Shown: one piece after another, positions 7,414-15,791 of the stretch
Numbering within the stretch: position 1 is the first letter of the stretch
How the letters are laid out: the number at the start of each line of letters is the position of its first letter
NCBI GenBank assembly: GCA_934525595.1
Contig: CAKSZJ010000003.1
Span: forward strand, 1-64,000
Origin: an uncultured Chiayiivirga sp.
GTDB lineage: Bacteria > Pseudomonadota > Gammaproteobacteria > Xanthomonadales > Xanthomonadaceae
Length of the DNA stretch: 64,000 nucleotides
Reading direction: 5' to 3'
Notes under the pieces: generated by a model
Told to the model about the DNA's origin: nothing
Database searches by the model: none
Seen by the model: the letters and a program-made list of their open reading frames with translations, nothing else
Translations under genes and position numbers: made by a program

Positions 7414-8010
7414 ATGAGGCGTTCCGAGTTCCTCCGCGTGGTGTTTCTGGCGCTGGTGTTTCTTTCCCCCGCGCTGGCGGCGGCTCCCGCAGCCTACCGG
7501 ATCGATCCGCTGCACACGCGGGTGTTGTTCCGGGTGGAGCACGATGGCTTTTCCAGCACCATGGGGACCTTTTCGCGCCCCGAGGGCAGGCTCTGGTTCG
7601 ACCCTGCGAACTGGGCGACGGCGCGACTCGAGGTGACGATCAATCTCGAGACGCTGGATCTTGGCGATGCGGACTTCGACGCGCGGATCCTGAGTCGTGC
7701 CTGGCTGGATGCCGGGGCGCATCCCCATGCGCGTTTCGTTTCCACCGCGGTCGAACCGATCGACGGGAATCACGCCCGCCTGCACGGGACGCTCACCCTG
7801 CGCGGCGTGAGCGCGCCACTGACGCTGGACGTGCGGCTCAACCGGCACGCCCGGACGCCCTACAACGCGATGCGCCGGACCGCGGGCTTTTCCGCCAGCA
7901 CCACGCTCAGCCGCAGCGCGTTCGGGATGAAGGCGCACCGCAGGGCCGTGGACGATGCCGTGCATGTGATGATCGAGGCCGAAGCGATCCGCGTCCGGGA
8001 AGGCGAATGA
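7414..8010 (+). CDS. YceI-family periplasmic lipid-binding protein, first copy
   Basis: About 198 residues: a signal peptide (LRVVFLALVFLSPALAAAP) followed by a YceI lipocalin-like barrel, recognised from YRIDPLHTRVLFRVEHDGFSSTMGTF, the ARLEVTINLETLDLGDADFDARIL block and LTLRGVSAPLTLDVRLN. YceI proteins bind long isoprenoids such as ubiquinone-like lipids in the periplasm. I chose the ATG at 7414 (a GTG precedes it directly at 7411) because it opens a normal signal peptide; longer starts would add 56 unlikely residues. It heads a plus-strand run with cytochrome b561 and a second yceI. Confidence 0.85.
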   Translation: MRRSEFLRVVFLALVFLSPALAAAPAAYRIDPLHTRVLFRVEHDGFSSTMGTFSRPEGRLWFDPANWATARLEVTINLETLDLGDADFDARILSRAWLDAGAHPHARFVSTAVEPIDGNHARLHGTLTLRGVSAPLTLDVRLNRHARTPYNAMRRTAGFSASTTLSRSAFGMKAHRRAVDDAVHVMIEAEAIRVREGE

Positions 8011-8127
8011 GCCGGCGCTTCGGCATATTGTTCCGCCCGATGCAACGCCACGGTTCGCCGGGCCGGCTTTTCCCCCATGCGGCCTGCGGGTAGGCTGCAC
8101 TCCGTTACTTGGACGGCGAGGTACGCC

Positions 8128-8691
8128 ATGTCACTGCGCAATACCGACGACCGCTGGGCCTGGCCCAGCATGACCCTGCACTGGCTGATCGCCCTGCTGA
8201 TCCTCGTGCTCCTGGCCATGGGCTGGGTGATGGTCGATCTGCCGCGCTCGCCGCGCTACTTCTGGGTGTACGACCTGCACAAGTCGATCGGCCTGACCGT
8301 GCTGCTGCTCATGCTGGTGCGGCTGGGCTGGAGAATCTACGCCGGTGCTCCCACGCCGGTTCCCGGCACGCCCTTCTGGCAGCACCTCATGGCACAGGCG
8401 GTGCATCTGGCGATCTACTTCGTGGCGCTGGCGATGCCGATCTCCGGCTGGCTCTACGATTCGGCCAGCGGGCTGCGGGCGCTGAAGTTCTTCGGCGGGT
8501 TCGCGGTACCCAAGCTGGTCTCGCCCGACCCGCAGATCAAGGACTTTTCACACGGCGTGCACGAATGGGGCGCCTGGCTGCTGATCGCGCTGATCCTGAT
8601 GCATGCGGGCGCCGCGCTGGTCCATCACCTGCTGCAGCGCGATCGCACCCTGTGGCGCATGCTGCCCGCGTCGTTCGAGAAATCCAGCTGA
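8128..8691 (+). CDS. Cytochrome b561 family protein
   Basis: 187 residues, four membrane helices, matching bacterial cytochrome b561 (CybB/YodB/YceJ group). Haem-ligand histidines are in expected places: LHWLIALLILVLLAM (helix 1), VYDLHKSIGLTVLLLMLVRLGWR (helix 2) and HGVHEWGAWLLIALILMHAGAALVHHLL (helix 4). Such proteins pass electrons between the quinone pool and periplasmic partners, for example superoxide oxidation in E. coli CybB. GAGG precedes the ATG. It lies between two yceI genes, the arrangement seen in E. coli yceJ-yceI but with an extra copy, suggesting a quinone-linked unit. Confidence 0.92.
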   Translation: MSLRNTDDRWAWPSMTLHWLIALLILVLLAMGWVMVDLPRSPRYFWVYDLHKSIGLTVLLLMLVRLGWRIYAGAPTPVPGTPFWQHLMAQAVHLAIYFVALAMPISGWLYDSASGLRALKFFGGFAVPKLVSPDPQIKDFSHGVHEWGAWLLIALILMHAGAALVHHLLQRDRTLWRMLPASFEKSS

Positions 8692-8703
8692 AAGGAGACT
8701 TCC

Positions 8704-9258
8704 ATGATGCTTCGCACCCTGATCCCGGCCCTTGCGCTCGCGTTCGCGCTGGGTGCCCAGGCGGCCGATTGGCAGGCTGATCCGGCCGCGTCCTCGCTGG
8801 GTTTTTCCGGCGCCGCCGAAGGTGAATCCTTTTCCGGCACCTTCACCCGATTCACGCCGGTGATTGCCTTCGATCCGGCCGATCTCGCGGCCTCGCGTTT
8901 CGAGGTGGAGATCCACCTGGCGAGCGCAGATACCAAAAACGCCGATCGCGACGACACCCTGCGTGGCGACGACTTCTTCGCGGTGTCGCGTTTCCCGAGC
9001 GCCACCTATACCGCGACCGCCTTCCGCGACCTGGGTGGCGGGCGCTTCGCTGCCGACGGCACGCTTTCGCTGCGCGGCGTGGAGAAGCCGGTGACGCTCG
9101 AATTCAGCTGGACCCAGGAGGGCGCCAGCGCCACGCTCGACGGCACTGCCACGGTCAACCGGCTCGACTTCGACGTCGGCGGCGGCGACTGGGCCGATGC
9201 CTCGACCATCGTGCACCAGATCGGCGTGGTCACGCGCCTGTCGCTGCGCGAGAAATAG
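8704..9258 (+). CDS. YceI-family periplasmic lipid-binding protein, second copy
   Basis: 184 residues with a signal peptide (MMLRTLIPALALAFALGAQAADW) and a YceI barrel: WQADPAASSLGFSGAAEGESFSGTF, FEVEIHLASADTKNADRDDTLRGDDFF and FAADGTLSLRGVEKPVTLEF are the characteristic blocks. The SADTKNADRDDTL segment distinguishes it from the first copy, so the two are diverged paralogues rather than a recent duplication. A strong AAAGGAG lies just after the cytochrome b561 stop, 12 nt before the ATG region, so it is in the same operon. Likely an isoprenoid or quinone carrier paired with the cytochrome. Confidence 0.92.
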   Translation: MMLRTLIPALALAFALGAQAADWQADPAASSLGFSGAAEGESFSGTFTRFTPVIAFDPADLAASRFEVEIHLASADTKNADRDDTLRGDDFFAVSRFPSATYTATAFRDLGGGRFAADGTLSLRGVEKPVTLEFSWTQEGASATLDGTATVNRLDFDVGGGDWADASTIVHQIGVVTRLSLREK

Positions 9259-9285
9259 TGCGACCGGGCATGTCCGGGGGCGCGC

Positions 9286-10632
9286 ATGGACTGGCGTGAG
9301 CGCTGGCGGCGCCTGCGTCGCCGCGGCGACGCGCCGATGGCGCGCGGTGGCGATTCCCACCTGCTGCGCGCCGCCGACAGCCTGCGCGCGCTGCTCGACG
9401 ATCCCGCCATTCCCGGAACCGTCCGCGCCAGCCTCGCGGCCGATTACGGCCGCATCGAGGTGATGCTGGACAAGCTCGAACACGGCCACGTCCATATCGC
9501 GGTGTTCGGCCGGGTCAGCGTCGGCAAGTCGGCGCTCTTGAACGCGCTGCTGGGCGAGCCGGCGTTCGAGGTTGGCGTGCTGCATGGCACCACCGTCACC
9601 GCCGGCCATCGCGCCTGGCGCGAGGCGCTGGGGCAGGGCGTGCACCTGATCGACACGCCCGGCATCAACGAACTTTCCGGCGAGGAGCGCGAGGCGCTGG
9701 CGTTCGACGTGGCCGGACGCAGCGACCTGGTGCTCTTCGTGGTGGACGGCGACATGACCTCGGTGGAGGTCGATGCGCTGCGCCTGCTGGCCCGCACCCA
9801 GCGCCCGCTGCTGCTGGTGCTGAACAAGGCCGATCGCTACACCGGCGCAGAGCGCGAGGCGCTGCTGGCGCGTCTGCGCGAACACGCGCGCGGTCTCGCG
9901 GTGGCGGAGAATGTCCTCGCGGTGATGGCCCAGCCGGTGGCGCAGCACGTACTGCAGGTGCAGGCGGACGGGCGCGAGGTGGAGATCGAACGTCCGCGCG
10001 CGCCCGACGTTTCCGCGCTGCGCGTCCGCATCCTGGAAATCCTGCAGGCCGAAGGCAAGACCTTGGCGGCACTCAACGCCGCGCTCTTCGCCGGAAAACT
10101 CTCGGACGAGATCGGCGGGCGCCTGACCGCGGTCCGCCAGGAGCTGGCCGGCCGCACCATCCGGATGTACTGCCTGGGCAAGGGCGTGGCGGTGGCGCTC
10201 AACCCGGTGCCGGTGGCCGACCTGCTGGCTGCCGCGACCCTCGACGTCGCACTGGTGATGCACCTCTCGCGTATCTACGGGCTGCCGCTGACGCGGATGG
10301 AAGCCGGCAGGCTGCTGGCCACCATCGCGGCGCAGCTCGCCGCGCTGATGGGCGCGATCTGGGGCGTGCACCTGGTTGCCTCTGCGCTGAAGATCGCCAG
10401 CGCCGGGCTTTCCACCGCGCTGACCGCCGCCGCCCAGGGCGCGCTGGCCTGGTACGCCACCGTGCTGGTCGGCCGCGCCGCGGAGAAATACCTGGCGCAG
10501 GGCAAGAGCTGGGGCGAACTTGGACCCAAGCGCGTGGTGGCCGACATCGTGGAAAGCCTGGACCGCGACTCCATCCTGCGCGAGGCGCGCGAGGAAATCC
10601 TCGCGCGCCTCAAGAACCGACCGGAAGCCTGA
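9286..10632 (+). CDS. Era-like GTPase with DUF697-type hydrophobic C-terminal region
   Basis: 448 residues. The G domain is complete: P-loop GRVSVGKS (residues 75-82), a Thr-rich switch I (HGTTVTAG), DTPG (123-126) and NKAD (180-183). After about residue 230 the protein becomes helical and then strongly hydrophobic (GRLLATIAAQLAALMGAIWGVHLVASALKIASAGLSTALTAAAQG), a DUF697/YcjF-like region that probably lies in or against the inner membrane. The N-terminal 20 residues are highly basic. It starts 27 bp after the second yceI, so it may be co-transcribed. Cellular role unknown; related GTPases act in ribosome or envelope stress functions. Confidence 0.85.
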   Translation: MDWRERWRRLRRRGDAPMARGGDSHLLRAADSLRALLDDPAIPGTVRASLAADYGRIEVMLDKLEHGHVHIAVFGRVSVGKSALLNALLGEPAFEVGVLHGTTVTAGHRAWREALGQGVHLIDTPGINELSGEEREALAFDVAGRSDLVLFVVDGDMTSVEVDALRLLARTQRPLLLVLNKADRYTGAEREALLARLREHARGLAVAENVLAVMAQPVAQHVLQVQADGREVEIERPRAPDVSALRVRILEILQAEGKTLAALNAALFAGKLSDEIGGRLTAVRQELAGRTIRMYCLGKGVAVALNPVPVADLLAAATLDVALVMHLSRIYGLPLTRMEAGRLLATIAAQLAALMGAIWGVHLVASALKIASAGLSTALTAAAQGALAWYATVLVGRAAEKYLAQGKSWGELGPKRVVADIVESLDRDSILREAREEILARLKNRPEA

Positions 10633-10650
10633 CTCCGGCGGCACCGCGCC

Positions 10651-13395
10651 TCAGGGGAGTTCGAACCCGTCCGCGAAGATCGTGACCGGCAGCCCGGCCG
10701 CGCAGCTCGTGCCCTGTACGATCTCCACGTCGTCGATCCACCAGCCGGTGGAGCCAACGCTCTGGTCCGAGGCGAAACGGAAGCGGAATCGCACCGACTG
10801 TCCGCCAAAGTCCGCCAGATCCACGCGCGAGACGATGAAACCGCTCGAATTCCCGGCCCAGGCCGCGCGTCCGCCGATGGCGCTGCCGTAGCTGGTGCTG
10901 ATCGTGGTGGTGTAGCCGTTGGCGAGGAAGCGGCTGCCGTTGGCCGGCACCGTGCCGCTGCCGGCGAGGATGTCGATCCAGGTGGTGCCGTTGTCCAGCG
11001 AATACTCCAGCACCGCGCCGTCGTAGTTGGCCTCGGTGGCGTACCTGTGCGCGAAGGAGAGCACCGCGCTGCTACTTGCCGGGAGCGCGATCGGCTGGGC
11101 CATCGCCAGCTGGCGGTCCGACAGTCCGCTCGGATCGGGTACGAACCAGCTGTGGGTGGGCGAGTGCGCGTCCGTGGTGACGATGGCGAAGTTGCTGCCG
11201 ACCGAGCCGCTGCCGGTTATCGTCCACTGCGCGCTGCCACTTTCCACATCGTCGCTGAAACTCGTGACGTCCGGGCCGAAAGCCGCCGCGCTGCGGATCA
11301 CCAGGTTGGTGTCCTCCAGTCCGCCGCACTGGCCGGCGGCCGGCTGCGCGGCAAGATCCTCGGCGCGCACGATGTAATGCTGCGTCACTCCCGACCCCAC
11401 TTCGTCCACGTCGGACAGCGCCGTGCCGGTGAGGCACGAGGCCAGCAGATTGCCGACATCGGGGGTGAAGTCGGGCGCGGTCGAGCGGTACACGTTGTAG
11501 CGGATGTCGCTGGCTGCCCCGCAGCTCGAGGTGGCCGCCGTCCAGGCGAGGTTGATGCCGCACTGGCTGGCGCTGCCGGCGCTGGTGGCCGAGCTCAGGC
11601 CGGCGAAGTCGGGCGGCAGGGCGCAGGTGCCGGTGGCCGTGGCCGATGCGCAGCTGCTTTGCACGGACGGACATTCTTCCGCATCGTTCCAGGCGATCAC
11701 GCGATAGCTGTAGGCGCTGCCGCCGGACACGTTGCCGTCCACGAAGCCGGTGCCGGTGACTTCGCCGATCTCGACGTAGCCGGTGCCCGGGCAGGTACCG
11801 AGCGTGCGCAGCACGCGATAGCGATCGGCACCGGCCGCGGCGTTCCAGCTCAGCGTGATCTGATTGGGCGCGGTGGCGACGGCTGTGACGCCGGTCGGTG
11901 CCGGCGGCGGATTGCAGTTGTCGATGCCGTCGATGAAATCAGGTGCCAGTCCCAGTGGATCGAGATGGTCCCTGGCCCGCGTGGTGGGCGTGCCGATGCC
12001 CTCCCAGGCCGCGAACAGGCCGCCGTAGTCGTCGTTGAGGCTGCCCGCTGGCGCGTTGCAATAGGAGGCACCACCCGACAGCACGCCGACCAGGCGCTGC
12101 TGGGAATTGTAGAGCGGCGAACCCGAGGAGCCGGGCTCGGTCACGCTGGGCGGCAAGACGGGCGGCATCGGGCTGATGTTCGCAAGCCTGGGCGGGGTCG
12201 GATCCCAGTTCGCGCGCCAGTGGGTGTTCTGCGCGCCGCTGATGCCCGACAGCGGCATATTCACTTCGACGAAGGTGATGCGCTTTTCGTCCACGCCGGG
12301 GTGGTGGATCGAGGCGCACAGGCCGGCGGTGGAGGCTGGATCGGCCGGCGCGCCGCAGGTCGTGGGCGGCGGGCGACGGTCCCAGCCGGCCCAGTGCAGG
12401 TTGAAGCTGTTGCCGACCGGCGGGGTGACCAGTTCGATCAGGGTGAAGTCCGAGCGCGAGCTGGCGGTGCCGCTGCCCCAGGGGCTGTCCGTGGCGGCCA
12501 CGAAGGCCAGGCCTTGCGAGGTGGTGGTGGGACGCGCGATCGGTGTACCGCTCGCCGCCGAACCCGGCACGCGGCAGGTCGGCGATTCGTAGTTCCAGTA
12601 GACCACCATGCTTTGCGCCGCACTGTTGCTGCCAACGCCGCAGTGGGTTGCCGTGGCGAAGAGCATGCGGCGATCATTCGCGGTGTTGTTCAGGAGCGAG
12701 CCGGTGCAGGTATCGGTGCCGCCGACGGTGTAGGCACCCACCGAGCGGCGCGGGCGGTTCCAGGGATCATTGCTGGCCAGGCAGGCAACGTCGGTATTGC
12801 AGGAGCCGGATTTGCAGACCTTGGAAAAATGGCCGAAGCCGCGATAGCCCTGTCCGACCCGCGTCAGGCGAAGGTGCGCCTGGTTGCGGCCGGTGGCCGG
12901 GACGCGAAGCTGGATCGTGGCATCCTCGCCGTCGAGCACCGCGGTCCAGAGCTGGCCATGCGGCGGAATGTCGGCGGCCGTGTACGGTCCCAGCGCGGTG
13001 GCACCCTTCGCACCGAAGATGTCCAGCCGCGCGCCTTCCGGCAGCCGCACCTGGTCGAACCCGAAGTTGAGGTGGACGGCACCGCTGCCGCGCACCTTGT
13101 ACTGCCATACCCAGTCGCCGCTGTCGGCCTGCGCCCAGAGGCCGCTGGCCTGGGTGGAGACATCGATGCCGCGCGCGACCGCGAAACGGCGCGGAAGGCC
13201 GGAGTCGGCGTCGCGCCGCAGGTCTTCATCGGCCAGCGCCTCCAGATCGAGAGCGGGAAAGCTGCTGGCGGGCACCTTGCCCAGCTCCAGCAGGATCGGC
13301 GCATCCGGTGCGCTGGCGTCCGTTTGCGCGTGGGCGAAGGCCGCAAGCAGCCCCACGGCTGCCAGCGCGAAGAAAAGGCGTGCAAGGAGTTTCAT
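10651..13395 (-). CDS. Large secreted trypsin-like serine protease with fibronectin III and MAM-like domains
   Basis: 914 residues. Signal peptide (LLARLFFALAAVGLLAAFAHAQ), a propeptide/pre-domain to about 190, then a lysyl-endopeptidase-like chymotrypsin fold: His251 in FATATHCGVG, Asp316 in SRSDFTLIEL and Ser424 in EPGSSGSPLYN form the triad. Two fibronectin type III-like repeats follow (about 500-690), then a choice-of-anchor-J/MAM-like beta-sandwich (about 700-895, ending GWWIDDVEIV). The last residues read VTIFADGFELP; a short FxDGFE tail recurs at the ends of secreted proteins in this order and may be a sorting tag. Many Cys suggest disulphides. Probably a type II secreted digestive protease. 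Confidence 0.88.
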   Translation of the reverse strand: MKLLARLFFALAAVGLLAAFAHAQTDASAPDAPILLELGKVPASSFPALDLEALADEDLRRDADSGLPRRFAVARGIDVSTQASGLWAQADSGDWVWQYKVRGSGAVHLNFGFDQVRLPEGARLDIFGAKGATALGPYTAADIPPHGQLWTAVLDGEDATIQLRVPATGRNQAHLRLTRVGQGYRGFGHFSKVCKSGSCNTDVACLASNDPWNRPRRSVGAYTVGGTDTCTGSLLNNTANDRRMLFATATHCGVGSNSAAQSMVVYWNYESPTCRVPGSAASGTPIARPTTTSQGLAFVAATDSPWGSGTASSRSDFTLIELVTPPVGNSFNLHWAGWDRRPPPTTCGAPADPASTAGLCASIHHPGVDEKRITFVEVNMPLSGISGAQNTHWRANWDPTPPRLANISPMPPVLPPSVTEPGSSGSPLYNSQQRLVGVLSGGASYCNAPAGSLNDDYGGLFAAWEGIGTPTTRARDHLDPLGLAPDFIDGIDNCNPPPAPTGVTAVATAPNQITLSWNAAAGADRYRVLRTLGTCPGTGYVEIGEVTGTGFVDGNVSGGSAYSYRVIAWNDAEECPSVQSSCASATATGTCALPPDFAGLSSATSAGSASQCGINLAWTAATSSCGAASDIRYNVYRSTAPDFTPDVGNLLASCLTGTALSDVDEVGSGVTQHYIVRAEDLAAQPAAGQCGGLEDTNLVIRSAAAFGPDVTSFSDDVESGSAQWTITGSGSVGSNFAIVTTDAHSPTHSWFVPDPSGLSDRQLAMAQPIALPASSSAVLSFAHRYATEANYDGAVLEYSLDNGTTWIDILAGSGTVPANGSRFLANGYTTTISTSYGSAIGGRAAWAGNSSGFIVSRVDLADFGGQSVRFRFRFASDQSVGSTGWWIDDVEIVQGTSCAAGLPVTIFADGFELP

Positions 13396-13555
13396 GCAAT
13401 GGGTCTCGAGGATGGCGAGGTTCGCGCGCAGGCGCAGCGCGCAAGCCGCCCCTTCGGCTCGCGCAAGGCTCGGCCGGGCGCGCGATCACGCCGGTTTGTC
13501 CGGCCATGCTGCGTCGGACTGCCGCTGCGGTGCGGGGAGTCTAACCGAGTCGGAC

Positions 13556-14140
13556 TCAGCCGACAGCCGTCAGTCCGAAATCGATGCCCAGAAGGACCAG
13601 GAGACCGAACAGGGCGAAGATCGCGGCGGCGAGAAAACGCATCTTCGCCAGCGGGAATCGCCGCGCGAGGCCTTCGCCGACCAGCACCGCCGGCACGTTG
13701 GCGGCCATCATGCCCAGCGTGGTGCCGAGCGTGACCATGATGAGGCTGTCGTAGCGTGCCCCCAGCGCCACGGTGGCGAGCTGGGTCTTGTCGCCCATTT
13801 CGGCCAGGAAGAACAGCATCAGGGTGGTGAGGAAGGCGCCGCGCCGCAGCGGGCGCGCGTCCGATTCATCCAGCGTGTCGGGAATCAGCGCCCAGGCCGC
13901 AAAACCCAGGAATGCAAGGCCCAGAATCCATCGCATCAGCGCCGGCCCCACGTGCAGCGCGACCCAGTCGCCGATCGCGGCGGCACCGAAGTGGTTGACC
14001 AGGGTGGCAACAAGGATGCCGGCAACGATGCGCCACGCCTGACCGGGAAAACGCGCGGCCAGCACGAAGGACAGGAGCTGGGTCTTGTCGCCGATCTCGG
14101 CGATGGCGACCATGCCGAACGAGGTGATGAGGGCTTCCAC
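13556..14140 (-). CDS. TMEM165/GDT1-family manganese exporter
   Basis: 194 residues, about six membrane helices in two mirrored halves. Each half carries the family signature E-x-G-D-K-T: AIAEIGDKTQLLSF near residue 14 and FLAEMGDKTQLATV near 113. Bacterial members (MneA/Mnx-like) export Mn2+ and protect from manganese excess. The start is GTG at 14140; an ATG 12 nt upstream in the same frame is closed at once by TGA (ATG-GAA-CCC-TGA), so GTG is the true start. A yybP-ykoY manganese riboswitch lies directly upstream on the same strand, which strongly supports a manganese role and Mn-induced expression. Confidence 0.92.
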   Translation of the reverse strand: MEALITSFGMVAIAEIGDKTQLLSFVLAARFPGQAWRIVAGILVATLVNHFGAAAIGDWVALHVGPALMRWILGLAFLGFAAWALIPDTLDESDARPLRRGAFLTTLMLFFLAEMGDKTQLATVALGARYDSLIMVTLGTTLGMMAANVPAVLVGEGLARRFPLAKMRFLAAAIFALFGLLVLLGIDFGLTAVG

Positions 14141-14154
14141 TCAGGGTTCCATGC

Positions 14155-14200
14155 GGGCCGGCGATCGGATACCAATGACCCTGTCGTCCGTCGCCGGCCC
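14155..14200 (-). promoter_or_regulatory. Probable riboswitch expression platform hairpin
   Basis: GGGCCGGCGA at 14155-14164 and TCGCCGGCCC at 14191-14200 are exact reverse complements, giving a 10-bp GC stem with a 26-nt loop between the manganese aptamer and the GTG start. No T-run follows. The hairpin ends 14 nt before the start codon, so it could control ribosome access (or Rho access) rather than act as an intrinsic terminator. Confidence 0.6.
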
Positions 14201-14212
14201 GGCTCCGGAAAA

Positions 14213-14315
14213 CACGGTCAAAGGTCTCGCCCTTGCCACCGACGCCATGGTCCGTCGACCAAGTCTGTTGACGTCGGCTCCTCCGTTGCGGAGGCGGCTA
14301 CTCCCCAGTGACGGC
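14213..14315 (-). promoter_or_regulatory. yybP-ykoY manganese riboswitch aptamer
   Basis: Read on the minus strand the segment starts GGGGAGTAGCCGCCTCC (14298-14306 is the conserved GGGGAGTAG), has a GCCTCCG-CAA-CGGAGG arm, then the conserved ACAGACTTG element, a CGACG...CGTCG helix and the closing GGCAAGGGCGAGACCTTTG block. These are the conserved parts of the yybP-ykoY class, which binds Mn2+ and turns on exporter genes, as in the E. coli mntP leader. The gene downstream is a GDT1-family exporter. Boundaries are approximate. Confidence 0.88.
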
Positions 14316-14344
14316 GCACAGTGTCGGCAGCGGGCACGGCGCTG

Positions 14345-15766
14345 TCAACAGCGGCCGTAGACGTCTTCCAGGCGCTCGATGTCGTCTTCGCCGAAGTAGT
14401 CGCCGCACTGGGTTTCGATCAGGTGCAGATCGCTGTCGCCGGGGTTTTCCAGCCGGTGCAGGGTGTTCATCGGGATGTAGGTGGACTGGTTGCGATTCAG
14501 CAGCCGCTCCTCGTCGCCCACGCGCACTCTGGCGGTGCCCTGCACCACGGTCCAGTGCTCGCTGCGGCGCTGGTGGCGCTGCAGCGAGAGCACGCCGCCG
14601 GGCTTCACGGTCAGGCGTTTGACCTTGCAGTCCTCGGCGTCCTCCAGCACCGTGTAGCTGCCCCAGGGCCGGTGCACGGTGAGGTGGTGCTGGGCGGCGT
14701 AGTGGTCGCGCTGGCGCAGGGTATCGACCACGTGGCGCACCGCCTGTACCTGGTCGCGGCCGGCCACCAGCACCGCATCGCCGGCATCGACGATCACCAG
14801 ATCATTGACGCCGACTGCGGCGACGAGGCGACCTTCGCTCTGGATGTAGTTGCCGCGGCCTTCGACCACGATCGCCTCACCCTGTACGCGATTCCCGATC
14901 GCATCGGGCGCGGTGAGCTCGCCCAGCGCATTCCACGAGCCGATGTCGCTCCAGTCGAAACGTGCCGGCACCACGGCGCGGCGCGCGGCGCGCTCCATCA
15001 CGGCGTAGTCGATGGAGATGTCCGGCTGGGCCAGGAAGCTTGGCTTGTCGAGGCTGACCACGTCGCTCTCGCGGGGCGTGGCGTCGAGGCAGGCGCGGGC
15101 GGCGGCCAGCACCTCGGGGCAGGTCGCAGCGGCGGCGGCCAGCAGCGCGCCGGCGCTGAAGCAGAACATGCCGGCGTTCCAGGTGTAGTTGCCGGCGGCG
15201 AGGTAGCCCTCGGCGGTGGCCAGATCCGGTTTTTCGACGAAGGCGTCGATGGCAAAGCCGCCGTCGAGCGCGGCACCGGCGCGGATGTAGCCGAAGCCGG
15301 TTTCCGGCGCGGTGGGCGTGATGCCGAAGGTGACCAGGTAATCCTGCGCCGCCAGCGCGCGCGCGGCGGCGACGTCCTGCGCGAATGCGTCCACATCGCG
15401 GATCAGATGGTCGGCCGGCAGCACCAGAAGCTGGGCGTCCTCGCCGTGGCGCTGCGCGATGTCGAGCGCGGCCAGCACGATCGCCGGCGCGGTATTGCGC
15501 CCGGCCGGCTCCAGCAGCAGGCGCGAGCGGAACGGTCGCGTCGCGCTGCGGGCGTATTCGTCCGCGGTGAGGAAGCGGTAGTCGAAGCCGGTGACCGTCA
15601 CCACTTCCCCGGCATCGGCCACCGCCAGCGCGCGGTCGAGCGTGCGCCCGAGCAGCGATTCGCCGCTGGGCAGGCGCATGAAGGGTTTGGGAAAGGCGCG
15701 GCGCGAAACCGGCCACAGGCGCGTGCCGGCACCGCCGGACAGGATCACGGGAATCAGGACGGACAC
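14345..15766 (-). CDS. manC: Mannose-1-phosphate guanylyltransferase / mannose-6-phosphate isomerase
   Basis: 473 residues, the usual length of the bifunctional XanB/AlgA/ManC type. The nucleotidyltransferase opens with VILSGGAGTRLWPVSR (GDP-mannose pyrophosphorylase P-loop-like motif), FVEKP follows in the middle, and the C-terminal cupin PMI domain is shown by HRPWGSYTVLEDAEDCKVKRLTVKPG and LQRHQRRSEHWTVVQGTA with metal-ligand His/Gln/Glu. It makes GDP-mannose for O-antigen or exopolysaccharide. GGAGAAC lies just before the ATG. It is the last sugar-nucleotide gene of the rml run, 25 bp after rmlD; only about 30 bp separate its stop from the manganese riboswitch. Also called xanB in xanthomonads. 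Confidence 0.95.
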   Translation of the reverse strand: MSVLIPVILSGGAGTRLWPVSRRAFPKPFMRLPSGESLLGRTLDRALAVADAGEVVTVTGFDYRFLTADEYARSATRPFRSRLLLEPAGRNTAPAIVLAALDIAQRHGEDAQLLVLPADHLIRDVDAFAQDVAAARALAAQDYLVTFGITPTAPETGFGYIRAGAALDGGFAIDAFVEKPDLATAEGYLAAGNYTWNAGMFCFSAGALLAAAAATCPEVLAAARACLDATPRESDVVSLDKPSFLAQPDISIDYAVMERAARRAVVPARFDWSDIGSWNALGELTAPDAIGNRVQGEAIVVEGRGNYIQSEGRLVAAVGVNDLVIVDAGDAVLVAGRDQVQAVRHVVDTLRQRDHYAAQHHLTVHRPWGSYTVLEDAEDCKVKRLTVKPGGVLSLQRHQRRSEHWTVVQGTARVRVGDEERLLNRNQSTYIPMNTLHRLENPGDSDLHLIETQCGDYFGEDDIERLEDVYGRC

Positions 15767-15791
15767 GTTGTTCTCCGGAAGGATGCGCGGC

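Noticed and set aside
11047-13734. An 895-codon open frame on the plus strand opposite the protease gene
   Set aside because: Its residues mirror the codon bias of the opposite strand; there is no recognisable domain, while the minus-strand protein has a signal peptide and catalytic triad.
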